Below, piece by piece: positions 1-4,845 of a stretch of 7,416 nucleotides of DNA. Position 1 is the stretch's first letter. Each line of letters begins with the position of its first letter. The notes under the pieces are model-generated. The model was given only the letters and a program-made list of their open reading frames with translations. It ran no database searches and was not told where the DNA came from. Position numbers and translations under genes: made by a program. Origin of the DNA: Chloroflexota bacterium (GTDB taxonomy: Bacteria; Chloroflexota; Limnocylindria; Limnocylindrales; CSP1-4). The DNA lies in NCBI GenBank assembly GCA_016875645.1, contig VGPE01000140.1, positions 1 to 7,416 of the forward strand, written 5' to 3'.

Positions 1-188
1 GCGGCGATGACGGGCTGCGCGGCAACCGTAGCACTCCTGCCGGACCGGGGCCATCGTGCAGATCGTCCTGCCCGCGCCCCCTCGGCGCGAGGCGACGCAG
101 CCGCACGGGATTCCGGTCGCGAGCGGGGAGCACCGTCGGGCCGGGTCGCCGCAGGACCTGAGCCGGTTGGTGCTATCCTCGCCGCCGC
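1..188. other. left-edge segment without a recognisable gene
   Basis: Several frames are open here, but only because of the base composition. The plus frame that is open from position 1 runs into the tRNA and ends at its TAG (196-198), and its Ala/Arg/Pro-rich translation resembles no family I know. The one structure visible is a 6-bp inverted repeat, CGCGCC at 73-78 and GGCGCG at 84-89 around CCCTC. It could be part of a terminator for a gene to the left, but no T-tract follows, so it may be chance. The last 18 bases hold the tRNA promoter, listed separately. Confidence 0.4.
171..179 (+). promoter_or_regulatory. extended -10 promoter element of the tRNA gene
   Basis: TGcTATCCT reads as an extended -10 (TGn followed by TAnnnT). 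It ends 9 nt before the first base of the tRNA, so transcription would start at about 185-187, giving a very short 5' leader. No convincing -35 hexamer lies 16-18 bp upstream, which fits an extended -10 promoter. The same TATCCT hexamer is used 7 nt upstream of the malic enzyme start. Confidence 0.5.
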
Positions 189-263
189 GCCGACGTAGCT
201 CAGCGGCAGAGCAGCTGTTTCGTAAACAGCAGGTCCTCGGTTCAAATCCGAGCGTCGGCTCCA
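189..263 (+). tRNA. tRNA-Thr, anticodon CGT (reads ACG)
   Basis: A full cloverleaf can be folded by eye. The acceptor stem is GCCGACG (189-195) with CGTCGGC (253-259), seven perfect pairs. The D stem is GCTC (198-201) with GAGC (209-212). The anticodon stem is GCTGT (214-218) with ACAGC (226-230), around the loop TTCGTAA. Anticodon CGT is at 221-223, with U33 before it and A37 after it. The T stem is CTCGG (236-240) with CCGAG (248-252), and its loop TTCAAAT carries the conserved TTCRA. The discriminator is T260 and CCA is encoded at 261-263. The gene stands alone, with no second tRNA in the window. I found no direct repeat of its 3' end elsewhere here, so nothing suggests that it is an occupied integration site. 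Confidence 0.97.
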
Positions 264-300
264 CCCGCCGGGCTCGGCGCCGACTGCAGATCGGAACCGT

Positions 301-459
301 CGTGCGCCACATGCACCTACCAGCGGCAACGCGGTCGCTGCATGCACCAGCGGCACGCTCCGACGACGGGGACGCCGGCTGCGAGCCGATCCGCTGTCCT
401 GCCGTGCACCGGACGCATTGCAGCGCAGCGTGGCGGTCGGGTCGTGCGCCGGGCGCACG
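301..459 (+). repeat. structured intergenic repeat, copy A
   Basis: This non-coding segment, starting 37 nt after the tRNA, aligns with the reverse complement of 4588-4747. I count about 108 matches in 159 columns with one 1-nt gap; similarity fades near 476. It contains three palindromes of the form CGTGCG-N5-CGCACG. The first is at 301-317 (right arm TGCACC, decayed). The second is at 403-419 (CGTGCA/CGCATT, decayed, but flanked by three extra pairs at 400-402/420-422). The third is at 443-459 and is perfect. Their centres, 309, 411 and 451, match the spacing in copy B. A minor internal duplication, ATGCAC...CAGCGGCA, occurs at 311-328 and 342-355. The copy points towards the downstream aldolase unit. 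Substitutions show no codon periodicity and the gap breaks frame, so I do not think it is coding. The rest of the spacer (477-595) holds only a possible promoter and a ribosome-binding site. Confidence 0.75.
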
Positions 460-460
460 A
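442..460. promoter_or_regulatory. perfect palindrome TCGTGCG-N5-CGCACGA in copy A
   Basis: The arms TCGTGCGC (442-449) and GCGCACGA (453-460) are exact reverse complements around a 3-nt centre. This is the strongest arm pair of copy A. It equals, arm for arm, the palindrome at 4730-4748, and differs only in the outermost base from that at 4587-4605. It lies 136 nt upstream of the RraA-like start codon and about 60 nt upstream of the putative -10. It could be an operator for a dimeric regulator or an RNA/cruciform hairpin; the sequence alone does not decide. Confidence 0.6.
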
Positions 461-520
461 GCTCGGCCGGTGACGTCCCTCGCAACGCAGCGCAGTCCGA
501 TCGTGCCGAATGACGGGCGA

Positions 521-526
521 TACCAT
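521..526 (+). promoter_or_regulatory. possible -10 element for the aldolase unit
   Basis: TACCAT (within CGATACCATC) fits the TAnnnT pattern used by the other promoters of this window. A start 6-8 nt downstream would give a 5' leader of about 62 nt before the ATG at 596. No clear -35 is visible. This is a weak call that rests on the pattern and on the lack of a better candidate between copy A and the gene. Confidence 0.3.
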
Positions 527-581
527 CCGAGCCCTGGTGATCGCGCTACCGGCGTCCCAGAGCCGACACGATCGAGCCATC

Positions 582-591
582 GGAGCAGGTG
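582..591 (+). promoter_or_regulatory. Shine-Dalgarno region of the RraA-like gene
   Basis: GGAGcAGGTG lies just before ATG 596. GGAG ends 10 nt upstream of the start. The nearer AGGTG has only 4 nt of spacing, so GGAG is the more likely anchor. A leadered start contrasts with the three leaderless starts in the window. Confidence 0.6.
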
Positions 592-595
592 ACCC

Positions 596-1261
596 ATGCC
601 AACCGACGAGTTGATCCGGGCGTTCCTGGAGCTCGGCTCACCCTTCATCGCCGACGGTGCCCAGAAGGCGGGCCTGCCGCGCCGGATCCCCGATCACGCG
701 CTGCGGCCGCTTGATCCGGGCAGACGCATCGCAGGCACGGTGGTCACCTTCCGGTTGCGCTACTACCCCACGCCCCAGGCGGCCGTCTCGTCCGTGTACG
801 ACGTGGCGTTCCGCTACGCCGCCACCGTTCCGAGCCCGGTGCTCATGGTGGAGCACGGGTTGGGCACGCGCTCCCCGATCGGGGGCGGTGCGGCCCGCTC
901 GTATGTCCACGCCGGCCTTGCGGGCACGATCACCGACGGCACGATCCGCGACCTCGCGGAGGTTCGCGAGCAGGGCTACCAGATGTTCTCCCGCGGCATC
1001 TCGACGGACTCATTCGTCATCGAGCGACTTCCGGAGGGCTACGTGGGCGCGGACACGGGCCAGCCGATCACGGTCGGCGGCGTGACCGTGCTCCAGGGGG
1101 ACCTCGTCGTGGCGGATGAGGACGGCATCGTGGTCTGCCGGCGCGAGGACGCCCCGGCCGCGATCGCGGCCGCCCGGGAGATCCTGGCCGAGGAGCAGGA
1201 GATCTTCCGTCGCTGGGACGCGGGCGAGTCGTACCTGGCCGGCCTGGGCGGCGGCGAGTAG
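596..1261 (+). CDS. RraA / 4-hydroxy-4-methyl-2-oxoglutarate aldolase-like protein
   Basis: A 221-residue protein of the RraA/HMG-aldolase (methyltransferase-fold) family. Members are metal-dependent class II pyruvate aldolases or oxaloacetate decarboxylases, and a few are regulators of RNase E. The family signature D-G-x-x-R-D is present at residues 114-119; its Arg118 and Asp119 correspond to the catalytic Arg and metal-binding Asp of known aldolases. The C-terminal hallmark GGVTVLQGDLVVADEDGIVV occupies 161-180. The length is normal for the family. One oddity is that the acidic residue of the usual G-(E/D)-x-L motif, about 16 residues before D-G, is replaced within a Gly-Gly-Gly-Ala-Ala stretch (96-100), so the substrate or activity may differ. 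The ATG has a Shine-Dalgarno sequence. The stop lies 25 nt before the DapA-like gene, so the two are probably co-transcribed. The family is clear, the substrate is unknown, and I assign no gene symbol. Confidence 0.9.
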   Translation: MPTDELIRAFLELGSPFIADGAQKAGLPRRIPDHALRPLDPGRRIAGTVVTFRLRYYPTPQAAVSSVYDVAFRYAATVPSPVLMVEHGLGTRSPIGGGAARSYVHAGLAGTITDGTIRDLAEVREQGYQMFSRGISTDSFVIERLPEGYVGADTGQPITVGGVTVLQGDLVVADEDGIVVCRREDAPAAIAAAREILAEEQEIFRRWDAGESYLAGLGGGE

Positions 1262-1274
1262 GCACCCGCCTGCC

Positions 1275-1278
1275 GGAG
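1275..1278 (+). promoter_or_regulatory. ribosome-binding site that fixes the DapA-like start
   Basis: GGAG lies 8 nt before ATG 1287. The reading frame is open upstream as far as 1116, inside the preceding gene, so this site decides the start. Translation from 1287 begins exactly where family similarity begins (MTVRPALGGI). Confidence 0.7.
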
Positions 1279-1286
1279 CCCCTCTG

Positions 1287-2213
1287 ATGACCGTCAGACC
1301 CGCCCTCGGGGGCATCATCCCGATCCTCGCAACGGCCTACGACGCGGCTGACCGAGTCGCGTTCGACGATGTCGCTCGCCAGGTGGACCACCTCGCGCGC
1401 CTGGCCGTGACCGCGGTCGGGATCGGCTTCGGCAGCGACATCGTCCGCCTGACGGAGCCCGAACGAGACGCCCTGGTCCGCGTCGTCGCCGACGCTGCCG
1501 CCCGGCGCGTCCCGGTGATGGCCAGCGCCGGCGGGAACTCGGTCCGATCTGCGCTGGATCGCGCCGCCGCGGCCGTCGAAGCCGGGGCCGGCATCCTGAT
1601 GGTCATCCCGCCCGCCGCGTCGAGCTCGCCGACGCCGGCGGACCTGCTGGACTACTACACCGCAATCGGGCGCGAGACCGGCGTGCCGATCGTCGTGCAG
1701 GACGCCCCGGGCTTCACGGGCACGACCATGTCGGCCGAGTTGCTGGCACGGCTGGCACTGGAGATCCCCGAAGTCGCCGCGCTCAAGATCGAGACGGCGC
1801 CGCCCGCACCAAAGGTGGGCGCGGTGGCCGCACTCGACCATGGGGACGCCGCGGTCCTCGGCGGGGCGGGCGGCGTGGACTTCTACCACGAGCTGGAGCG
1901 CGGGGCGGACGGCACGGTGCCGGGCGTCGCGATGGCAGAACTGTTTCTGGCCGTCCACGGGCGCCATCGTTCGGGCGACCGCGACGGCGCCCGCCGCCTC
2001 TTCAACCGGTACCTGCCGCTGCTGGCGATCGCCGGTCGCGGCCTCGACTCGTTCTTTGCCGCCCAGCTCCAAATCCTCGCGCGTCGGGGCATCGTGTCGC
2101 ACACCGCGATCCGCCGACCGTCCAACGTCGATCCGCTCCTCGCCCGCGAGGTCGACGACCTGCTCGAGGAACTCGGCATCGGCGAGGGACCCTGGGAGCC
2201 TGCGGTCGCCTGA
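1287..2213 (+). CDS. DapA-superfamily class I aldolase/lyase
   Basis: A 308-residue TIM-barrel protein of the dihydrodipicolinate synthase / N-acetylneuraminate lyase superfamily, at the usual family length. The Schiff-base lysine is most likely Lys167 in VAALKIET, the equivalent of the Lys that forms an imine with pyruvate. The block LTEPER (residues 56-61), which follows the substrate-binding loop, is conserved. Two catalytic landmarks differ from true DapA. The GTTGE pyruvate-binding loop reads GFGSDIV (47-53), and the Tyr of the YNxPxR block is replaced in VVQDAPGFTG (136-145). It is therefore unlikely to be the lysine-biosynthesis enzyme. A keto-acid or deoxy-sugar-acid aldolase, dehydratase or decarboxylase is more plausible. 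It follows the RraA-like gene after 25 nt and is followed by a hairpin, so the two form one unit. The substrate cannot be read from the sequence. Confidence 0.9.
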   Translation: MTVRPALGGIIPILATAYDAADRVAFDDVARQVDHLARLAVTAVGIGFGSDIVRLTEPERDALVRVVADAAARRVPVMASAGGNSVRSALDRAAAAVEAGAGILMVIPPAASSSPTPADLLDYYTAIGRETGVPIVVQDAPGFTGTTMSAELLARLALEIPEVAALKIETAPPAPKVGAVAALDHGDAAVLGGAGGVDFYHELERGADGTVPGVAMAELFLAVHGRHRSGDRDGARRLFNRYLPLLAIAGRGLDSFFAAQLQILARRGIVSHTAIRRPSNVDPLLAREVDDLLEELGIGEGPWEPAVA

Positions 2214-2221
2214 CGGGCGCT

Positions 2222-2239
2222 GCCACCGGGCTCGGTGGC
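2222..2239 (+). terminator. GC hairpin after the aldolase unit
   Basis: GCCACCG (2222-2228) and CGGTGGC (2233-2239) form a perfect 7-bp stem with a GGCT loop, 8 nt after the DapA-like stop codon. There is no T-tract, as is common in high-GC genomes, so it may be a U-less terminator or an mRNA-protecting hairpin. It overlaps the alternative GTG at 2235, which argues against translation from there. Confidence 0.5.
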
Positions 2240-2255
2240 TGGCCGCGACCGCCAC

Positions 2256-2261
2256 TACCCT
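2256..2261 (+). promoter_or_regulatory. -10 element of a leaderless promoter for the exporter
   Basis: TACCCT ends 6 nt before GTG 2268. At this distance the first transcribed base would be at or next to the start codon, as in leaderless mRNAs with TAnnnT promoters. No Shine-Dalgarno sequence precedes the GTG. The -35 region is not recognisable. Confidence 0.5.
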
Positions 2262-2267
2262 GACCCG

Positions 2268-3620
2268 GTGAGATCCCCCGGGGCATCCAGCGTCCTCTCC
2301 CTGCCCGAGTTCCGCGCCCTGCTCGGCGCGCGGTTCACCAATGCGCTGGGCATCAGCGCTCTGGCCACCGTCGTCGCGTTCCAGACCTACGAGGTCACCC
2401 GCGACCCGCTGGCGCTGGGGCTCCTGGGCCTGGTGGAGGCGATCCCGGCCCTCGGGCTGATGCTCGTCGGTGGCCATCTCGCCGATCGCCGCGACCGGCG
2501 CACGATCATCCTCATCACCAGCGGCCTGCTGGTCGTTGGAACGCTCACCCTGGCCGTCATCTCGCTCAATCCGGCACTGGTCGGCCTGCCGCTGATCCTT
2601 TCCGTGGTGTTCGCGATCGGGCTGGCGGCGGGGTTCGAGCGGCCCGCCCTGGCGGCGTTCGAGGCGCAGGTCATCCCCATCGAGCACGCGTCGCGTGGCG
2701 CGTCATGGATGGGCTCGGTGTGGACGACGGGCGGCATCCTGGGCCCGGTCATCGGCGGCCTCGCGATCGCCTTCATCGGCCTGCCGGCCACGTACGTGGG
2801 GCTCACGGCCATCCTCGCCCTTTCAACGGCGTGCGTCGCCCTGATCGGGCGCAAGCCGATGCCGCAGCCGGACGCCGGCGAGCGTGTGCTCGACAGCCTG
2901 ACGGCCGGGGCCCGCTACGTGGTCCGCAACCAGACGCTGCTGGGGTCGATGGCACTCGACCTGTTCGCGGTCTTCTTCGGCGGCGCCATCGCGATGCTGC
3001 CGGTCTTCGCCAGCGACATCCTCAAGGTGGGGCCGGTGGGCCTGGGCCTGCTGCGGACGGCACCCGCGGCGGGCGCGCTGATCGCGATGCTCCTCACCAC
3101 GCGCTTCCAGCCGACACGTCGCGCCGGGCCGATCTTCCTGACCTGCGTCGCGATCTTCGGCGTGTCGATGATCGTGTTCGGGCTCTCGACTAGCTTTGCG
3201 CTCTCCCTGATCGCGCTGTTCGTCAGCGGCGCGGCCGACGGCGTGAGCGTGGTCATCCGCAGCGTGATCCTGCGTGTCGAGTCGCCCGAGGCGATGCGCG
3301 GGCGGATCGCGTCCGTGAACTACGTCTTCATCGGCGCCTCGAACGAGCTGGGCGCCTTCGAGAGCGGCGTCGCGGCGGCCATCTTCGGCGTCGTGCCGAG
3401 CATCGTCGGCGGCGGTCTGGTCACCCTGGCCATCGTGACCGTGGTGACGATCTTCGCGCCCTCCCTGCGGCGGCTCGACCTGGGGCGCCGTATGGTGGAA
3501 GGGCCCGGGGCAGTCGGGATGGTCGCGCCGGCCGGGCCGGCGGTTTCTCTCCCGGAGCCCATGCTCGAAGACGACGTGGGCGAGGCAGCGGGCGCCGAAC
3601 TGGAACGCCTGGCGACCTGA
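2268..3620 (+). CDS. EntS-like major facilitator superfamily exporter
   Basis: A 450-residue inner-membrane protein of the MFS_3 / EntS group, whose characterised members export small molecules such as enterobactin by proton antiport. About 12 hydrophobic segments can be seen, roughly at 16-41, 46-69, 79-99, 102-122, 149-170, 171-193, 224-249, 256-277, 286-306, 308-329, 350-377 and 377-399. MFS motif A is GGHLADRRDRR at 68-78, in the loop after helix 2. The second signature, MRGRIASVN then GASNELGAFESG (343-367), is typical of this subgroup. A hydrophilic tail of about 50 residues (400-450) is poorly conserved in kind. I chose GTG 2268 because TACCCT lies 6 nt upstream and the other GTG (2235) falls inside a hairpin. 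The substrate is unknown; export of a metabolite of the preceding aldolase unit is only a guess. Its last 200 bases overlap the open frame of the opposing ligase. Confidence 0.9.
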   Translation: MRSPGASSVLSLPEFRALLGARFTNALGISALATVVAFQTYEVTRDPLALGLLGLVEAIPALGLMLVGGHLADRRDRRTIILITSGLLVVGTLTLAVISLNPALVGLPLILSVVFAIGLAAGFERPALAAFEAQVIPIEHASRGASWMGSVWTTGGILGPVIGGLAIAFIGLPATYVGLTAILALSTACVALIGRKPMPQPDAGERVLDSLTAGARYVVRNQTLLGSMALDLFAVFFGGAIAMLPVFASDILKVGPVGLGLLRTAPAAGALIAMLLTTRFQPTRRAGPIFLTCVAIFGVSMIVFGLSTSFALSLIALFVSGAADGVSVVIRSVILRVESPEAMRGRIASVNYVFIGASNELGAFESGVAAAIFGVVPSIVGGGLVTLAIVTVVTIFAPSLRRLDLGRRMVEGPGAVGMVAPAGPAVSLPEPMLEDDVGEAAGAELERLAT

Positions 3621-4497
3621 CCACGGGCCCGGCGGGCGCTTGCCCACGGGCCGTCGCCCCGTCGTCCGATGGTACGCCCGATGCGTACCACGGATGGCCA
3701 TGGATGGCCCTCTCATGGTACGGCGCCAGCTCAGCGAGGATCGACGCCCGGCGCTCCCAGGTGAATGACGAGGTGATTCCCACGTGATGGAGGTGTCCGT
3801 CGTCGTCGAAGAGGCCCAGCAGAAGCGATCCGACGTGCGTTCCGGGCCCGTTCTTGTGCCACCGGAACCCCGCCACCACGCAGTCGGCAGTGCGCTCGTG
3901 CTTGATCTTGAGCATCGCCCGCTTGCCTGGCTGGCAGGGCGCATCGAGGCGCTTGGCGATCACGCCGTCCAACCCCGCGCCCTCGAACCGCTTGAACCAG
4001 TCGGCTGCCTGCGCCCGGTCGGTCGTCGCCGGCGTGAGGTGGATCGGCGGGCGCACGCCCGCCAGCGCTGCCTCGAGCAGGGCGCGCCGCTCCGCCTGGG
4101 GCACCTTGCGCAGGTCGCGGTCTCCAAGGGCCAGCAGATCCCACGCCACGAACGAGGCCGGCGTCTGCGCGGCCAACATCCGCACGCGTGACTCGGCCGG
4201 GTGGATGCGCAGCAAGAGCGCGTCGAAGTCGAGACCGTCCGGTCCCGCGATCACCACCTCGCCGTCGAGGACGCAGCGCTCCGGCAACTGCTCCCGGAAG
4301 GGCGCCGCCAACTCGGGGAAGTAGCGGTCCAGCGGCTTGAGATCGCGGCTCTGCGTGTAGACCTCGGCGCCGTCCTTGAAGACGAGCGCCCGGAAGCCGT
4401 CCCACTTGGGCTCGAACAGCCAGCCGTCGTCGGCCGGCAGGCCGCTCGACAGCTTGGCCAGCATCGGCTCGACCGGGGGCGTGAACGGCAGCCGCAT
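3421..4497 (-). CDS. ligC: LigC-type ATP-dependent DNA ligase, C-terminal OB fold disrupted
   Basis: The family seals DNA nicks through a lysyl-AMP intermediate. Mycobacterial LigC proteins serve as backup ligases in repair. The adenylation domain is complete: motif I EPKWDGFR (29-36, nucleophile Lys31), motif III LDGE (77-80), IIIa FVAWDLLAL (116-124), motif IV LDGVIAK (176-182) and motif V LKIKH (196-200). The OB fold begins normally (TADCVVAGFRWHKNGPG, then GSLLLGLF) but family similarity ends at HPW (268-270, position 3688). The following 88 codons are Pro/Arg-rich, antisense to the exporter, and lack the RWRPD-type motif VI; the stop is at 3421-3423. The total of 358 residues equals a normal LigC only by coincidence. 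The start is ATG 4497, with CATAAT 7 nt upstream; the frame is open further upstream through the repeat. It is probably a truncated gene, active at best for part of the reaction. No Ku or LigD gene is nearby. Confidence 0.8.
   Translation of the reverse strand: MRLPFTPPVEPMLAKLSSGLPADDGWLFEPKWDGFRALVFKDGAEVYTQSRDLKPLDRYFPELAAPFREQLPERCVLDGEVVIAGPDGLDFDALLLRIHPAESRVRMLAAQTPASFVAWDLLALGDRDLRKVPQAERRALLEAALAGVRPPIHLTPATTDRAQAADWFKRFEGAGLDGVIAKRLDAPCQPGKRAMLKIKHERTADCVVAGFRWHKNGPGTHVGSLLLGLFDDDGHLHHVGITSSFTWERRASILAELAPYHERAIHGHPWYASGVPSDDGATARGQAPAGPVVRSPGVPVRRPLPRPRRLRAWAPGEKPPARPARPSRLPRALPPYGAPGRAAAGRARRSSPRSRWPG
3626..3652. terminator. stem-loop between convergent exporter and ligase
   Basis: GGCCCG (3626-3631) pairs with CGGGCC (3647-3652). 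Inside a small asymmetric internal loop, GGGC (3634-3637) pairs with GCCC (3642-3645) around GCTT. It starts 6 nt after the exporter stop and could terminate transcripts from both sides. No T-tract is present on either strand, so termination is inferred from position. CCACGGGCC is also directly repeated at 3621-3629 and 3645-3653. Confidence 0.4.
3670..3690. repeat. 8-bp inverted repeat at the ligase break point
   Basis: TGGTACGC (3670-3677) and GCGTACCA (3683-3690) are exact reverse complements around CCGAT. The right arm ends on the Trp270 codon of the ligase (3688-3690), where similarity to the LigC family stops. Just beyond it the ligase side has GGATGGCC twice (3692-3699 and 3702-3709). 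It may be the trace of the rearrangement that removed the ligase C-terminus, or part of the convergent terminator region. Confidence 0.5.
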
Positions 4498-4504
4498 CGG
4501 GCCC

Positions 4505-4510
4505 ATTATG
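4505..4510 (-). promoter_or_regulatory. -10 element of a leaderless promoter for the ligase
   Basis: On the minus strand CATAAT is followed by exactly 7 nt and then the ATG at 4497. It resembles the TATAAT consensus in an otherwise very GC-rich spacer. It overlaps the alternative upstream ATG (4506-4504), so translation from the second ATG (MRLPF...) is favoured; similarity to LigC also starts there. Confidence 0.55.
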
Positions 4511-4586
4511 CGGGCGAAGCCACGCGGACCGGCCGTCGGGTTGCCGCGTCGACGGTCGGGCCTCGCCGGCGGGTCAGCTGCCCGCT

Positions 4587-4605
4587 CCGTGCGTGTGACG
4601 CACGA
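4587..4605. promoter_or_regulatory. palindrome CGTGCG-N5-CGCACG in copy B (ligase-proximal)
   Basis: CGTGCGT (4588-4594) and ACGCACG (4598-4604) are exact reverse complements. This is the counterpart of the palindrome at 442-460. It lies about 90 nt upstream of the ligase start codon. Confidence 0.6.
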
Positions 4606-4747
4606 CCGGACCGTCGTGGTGCACTGCCATGCGCTACCCGCACGGCATGACGACAGATCGCCTCCGCATCTCGCCGTGCCGTTGTCAGGGCGCGCGCCTG
4701 CTGCACGGGGCGGCGGCGTGGCGGCTGGTTCGTGCGCCCAACGCACG
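4588..4747 (-). repeat. structured intergenic repeat, copy B (inverted)
   Basis: The reverse complement of this segment aligns with 301-459 over its whole length with one 1-nt gap and about two thirds identity by hand count; similarity continues weakly to about 4571. Read on the minus strand it has three CGTGCG-N5-CGCACG palindromes centred at 4739, 4636 and 4596, spaced 103 and 40 nt (102 and 40 nt in copy A). All three are better preserved here than in copy A. The best shared block is around the second and third palindromes, for example CGCATnGCAG followed by GACGGTCnGGTCGTGCG in copy B. It fills half of the divergent spacer 4498-4845 and points towards the ligase. The remainder holds the ligase promoter on one side and the malic enzyme promoter on the other. 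Confidence 0.75.
4625..4647 (-). promoter_or_regulatory. long stem-loop in copy B (middle palindrome)
   Basis: Read on the minus strand, TGCCGTGCG and CGCATGGCA flank GGTAG. They give a 9-bp stem with one G-U pair. On the plus strand the same position is an A-C mismatch, so the minus-strand RNA folds better. It corresponds to the decayed palindrome at 400-422 in copy A, which keeps the G-U pair in the matching strand. Confidence 0.55.
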
Positions 4748-4748
4748 A
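4730..4748. promoter_or_regulatory. palindrome TCGTGCG-N5-CGCACGA in copy B (malic enzyme-proximal)
   Basis: TCGTGCG (4730-4736) and CGCACGA (4742-4748) are exact reverse complements around CCCAA. The arms equal those at 442-460. Its aligned counterpart in copy A is the decayed site at 300-318. It lies about 85 nt upstream of the malic enzyme -10 element, so it could also act on that gene. Confidence 0.6.
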
Positions 4749-4832
4749 GGGTCGGCCGGGGCCCGGGACATGGCCCTGTGGCGCTGTATTACACCGCCTG
4801 CTCGCCGGTACGTTTCCCCGTGCTCGCCCGCG

Positions 4833-4838
4833 TATCCT
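4833..4838 (+). promoter_or_regulatory. -10 element of a leaderless promoter for the malic enzyme
   Basis: TATCCT is followed by exactly 7 nt and then GTG 4846, with no Shine-Dalgarno sequence between them. The hexamer equals that in front of the tRNA. A -35 hexamer is not clear. TATTAC at 4787-4792 is a weaker alternative. Confidence 0.55.
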
Positions 4839-4845
4839 CGGATCT

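Noticed and set aside
189..263. tRNA as an integration site of a mobile element
   Set aside because: No repeat of the tRNA 3' end and no integrase are present in the window.
56..592. 178-codon plus-strand frame covering the tRNA and repeat copy A
   Set aside because: It runs through the tRNA and the repeat. Its partial similarity to the matching frame of copy B is what the nucleotide identity alone predicts, and the 1-nt gap breaks the shared frame.
264..595. CRISPR array suggested by repeated palindromes
   Set aside because: There are only three divergent sites with unequal spacing (102 and 40 nt) and homologous, not unique, sequence between them.
2235..2267. Alternative exporter start at GTG 2235
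   Set aside because: It lies within the 7-bp hairpin after the aldolase unit and upstream of the TACCCT box.
1068..2687. 539-codon open frame on the minus strand opposite the aldolase and exporter genes
   Set aside because: It is an Arg/Asp/Gly-rich shadow of two well-recognised plus-strand genes and has no family features.
2823..3944. 373-codon minus-strand frame opposite the exporter
   Set aside because: The composition is that of a high-GC antisense frame. It does not supply the missing ligase C-terminus.
4498..4746. N-terminal extension of the ligase frame (83 codons)
   Set aside because: LigC similarity starts at ATG 4497, a -10 box lies 7 nt before it, and the extension would translate the repeat.
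4732..4845. N-terminal extension of the malic enzyme from GTG 4732
   Set aside because: These 38 codons are not part of the family, begin inside a palindrome of copy B, and lie mostly upstream of the promoter box at 4833-4838.
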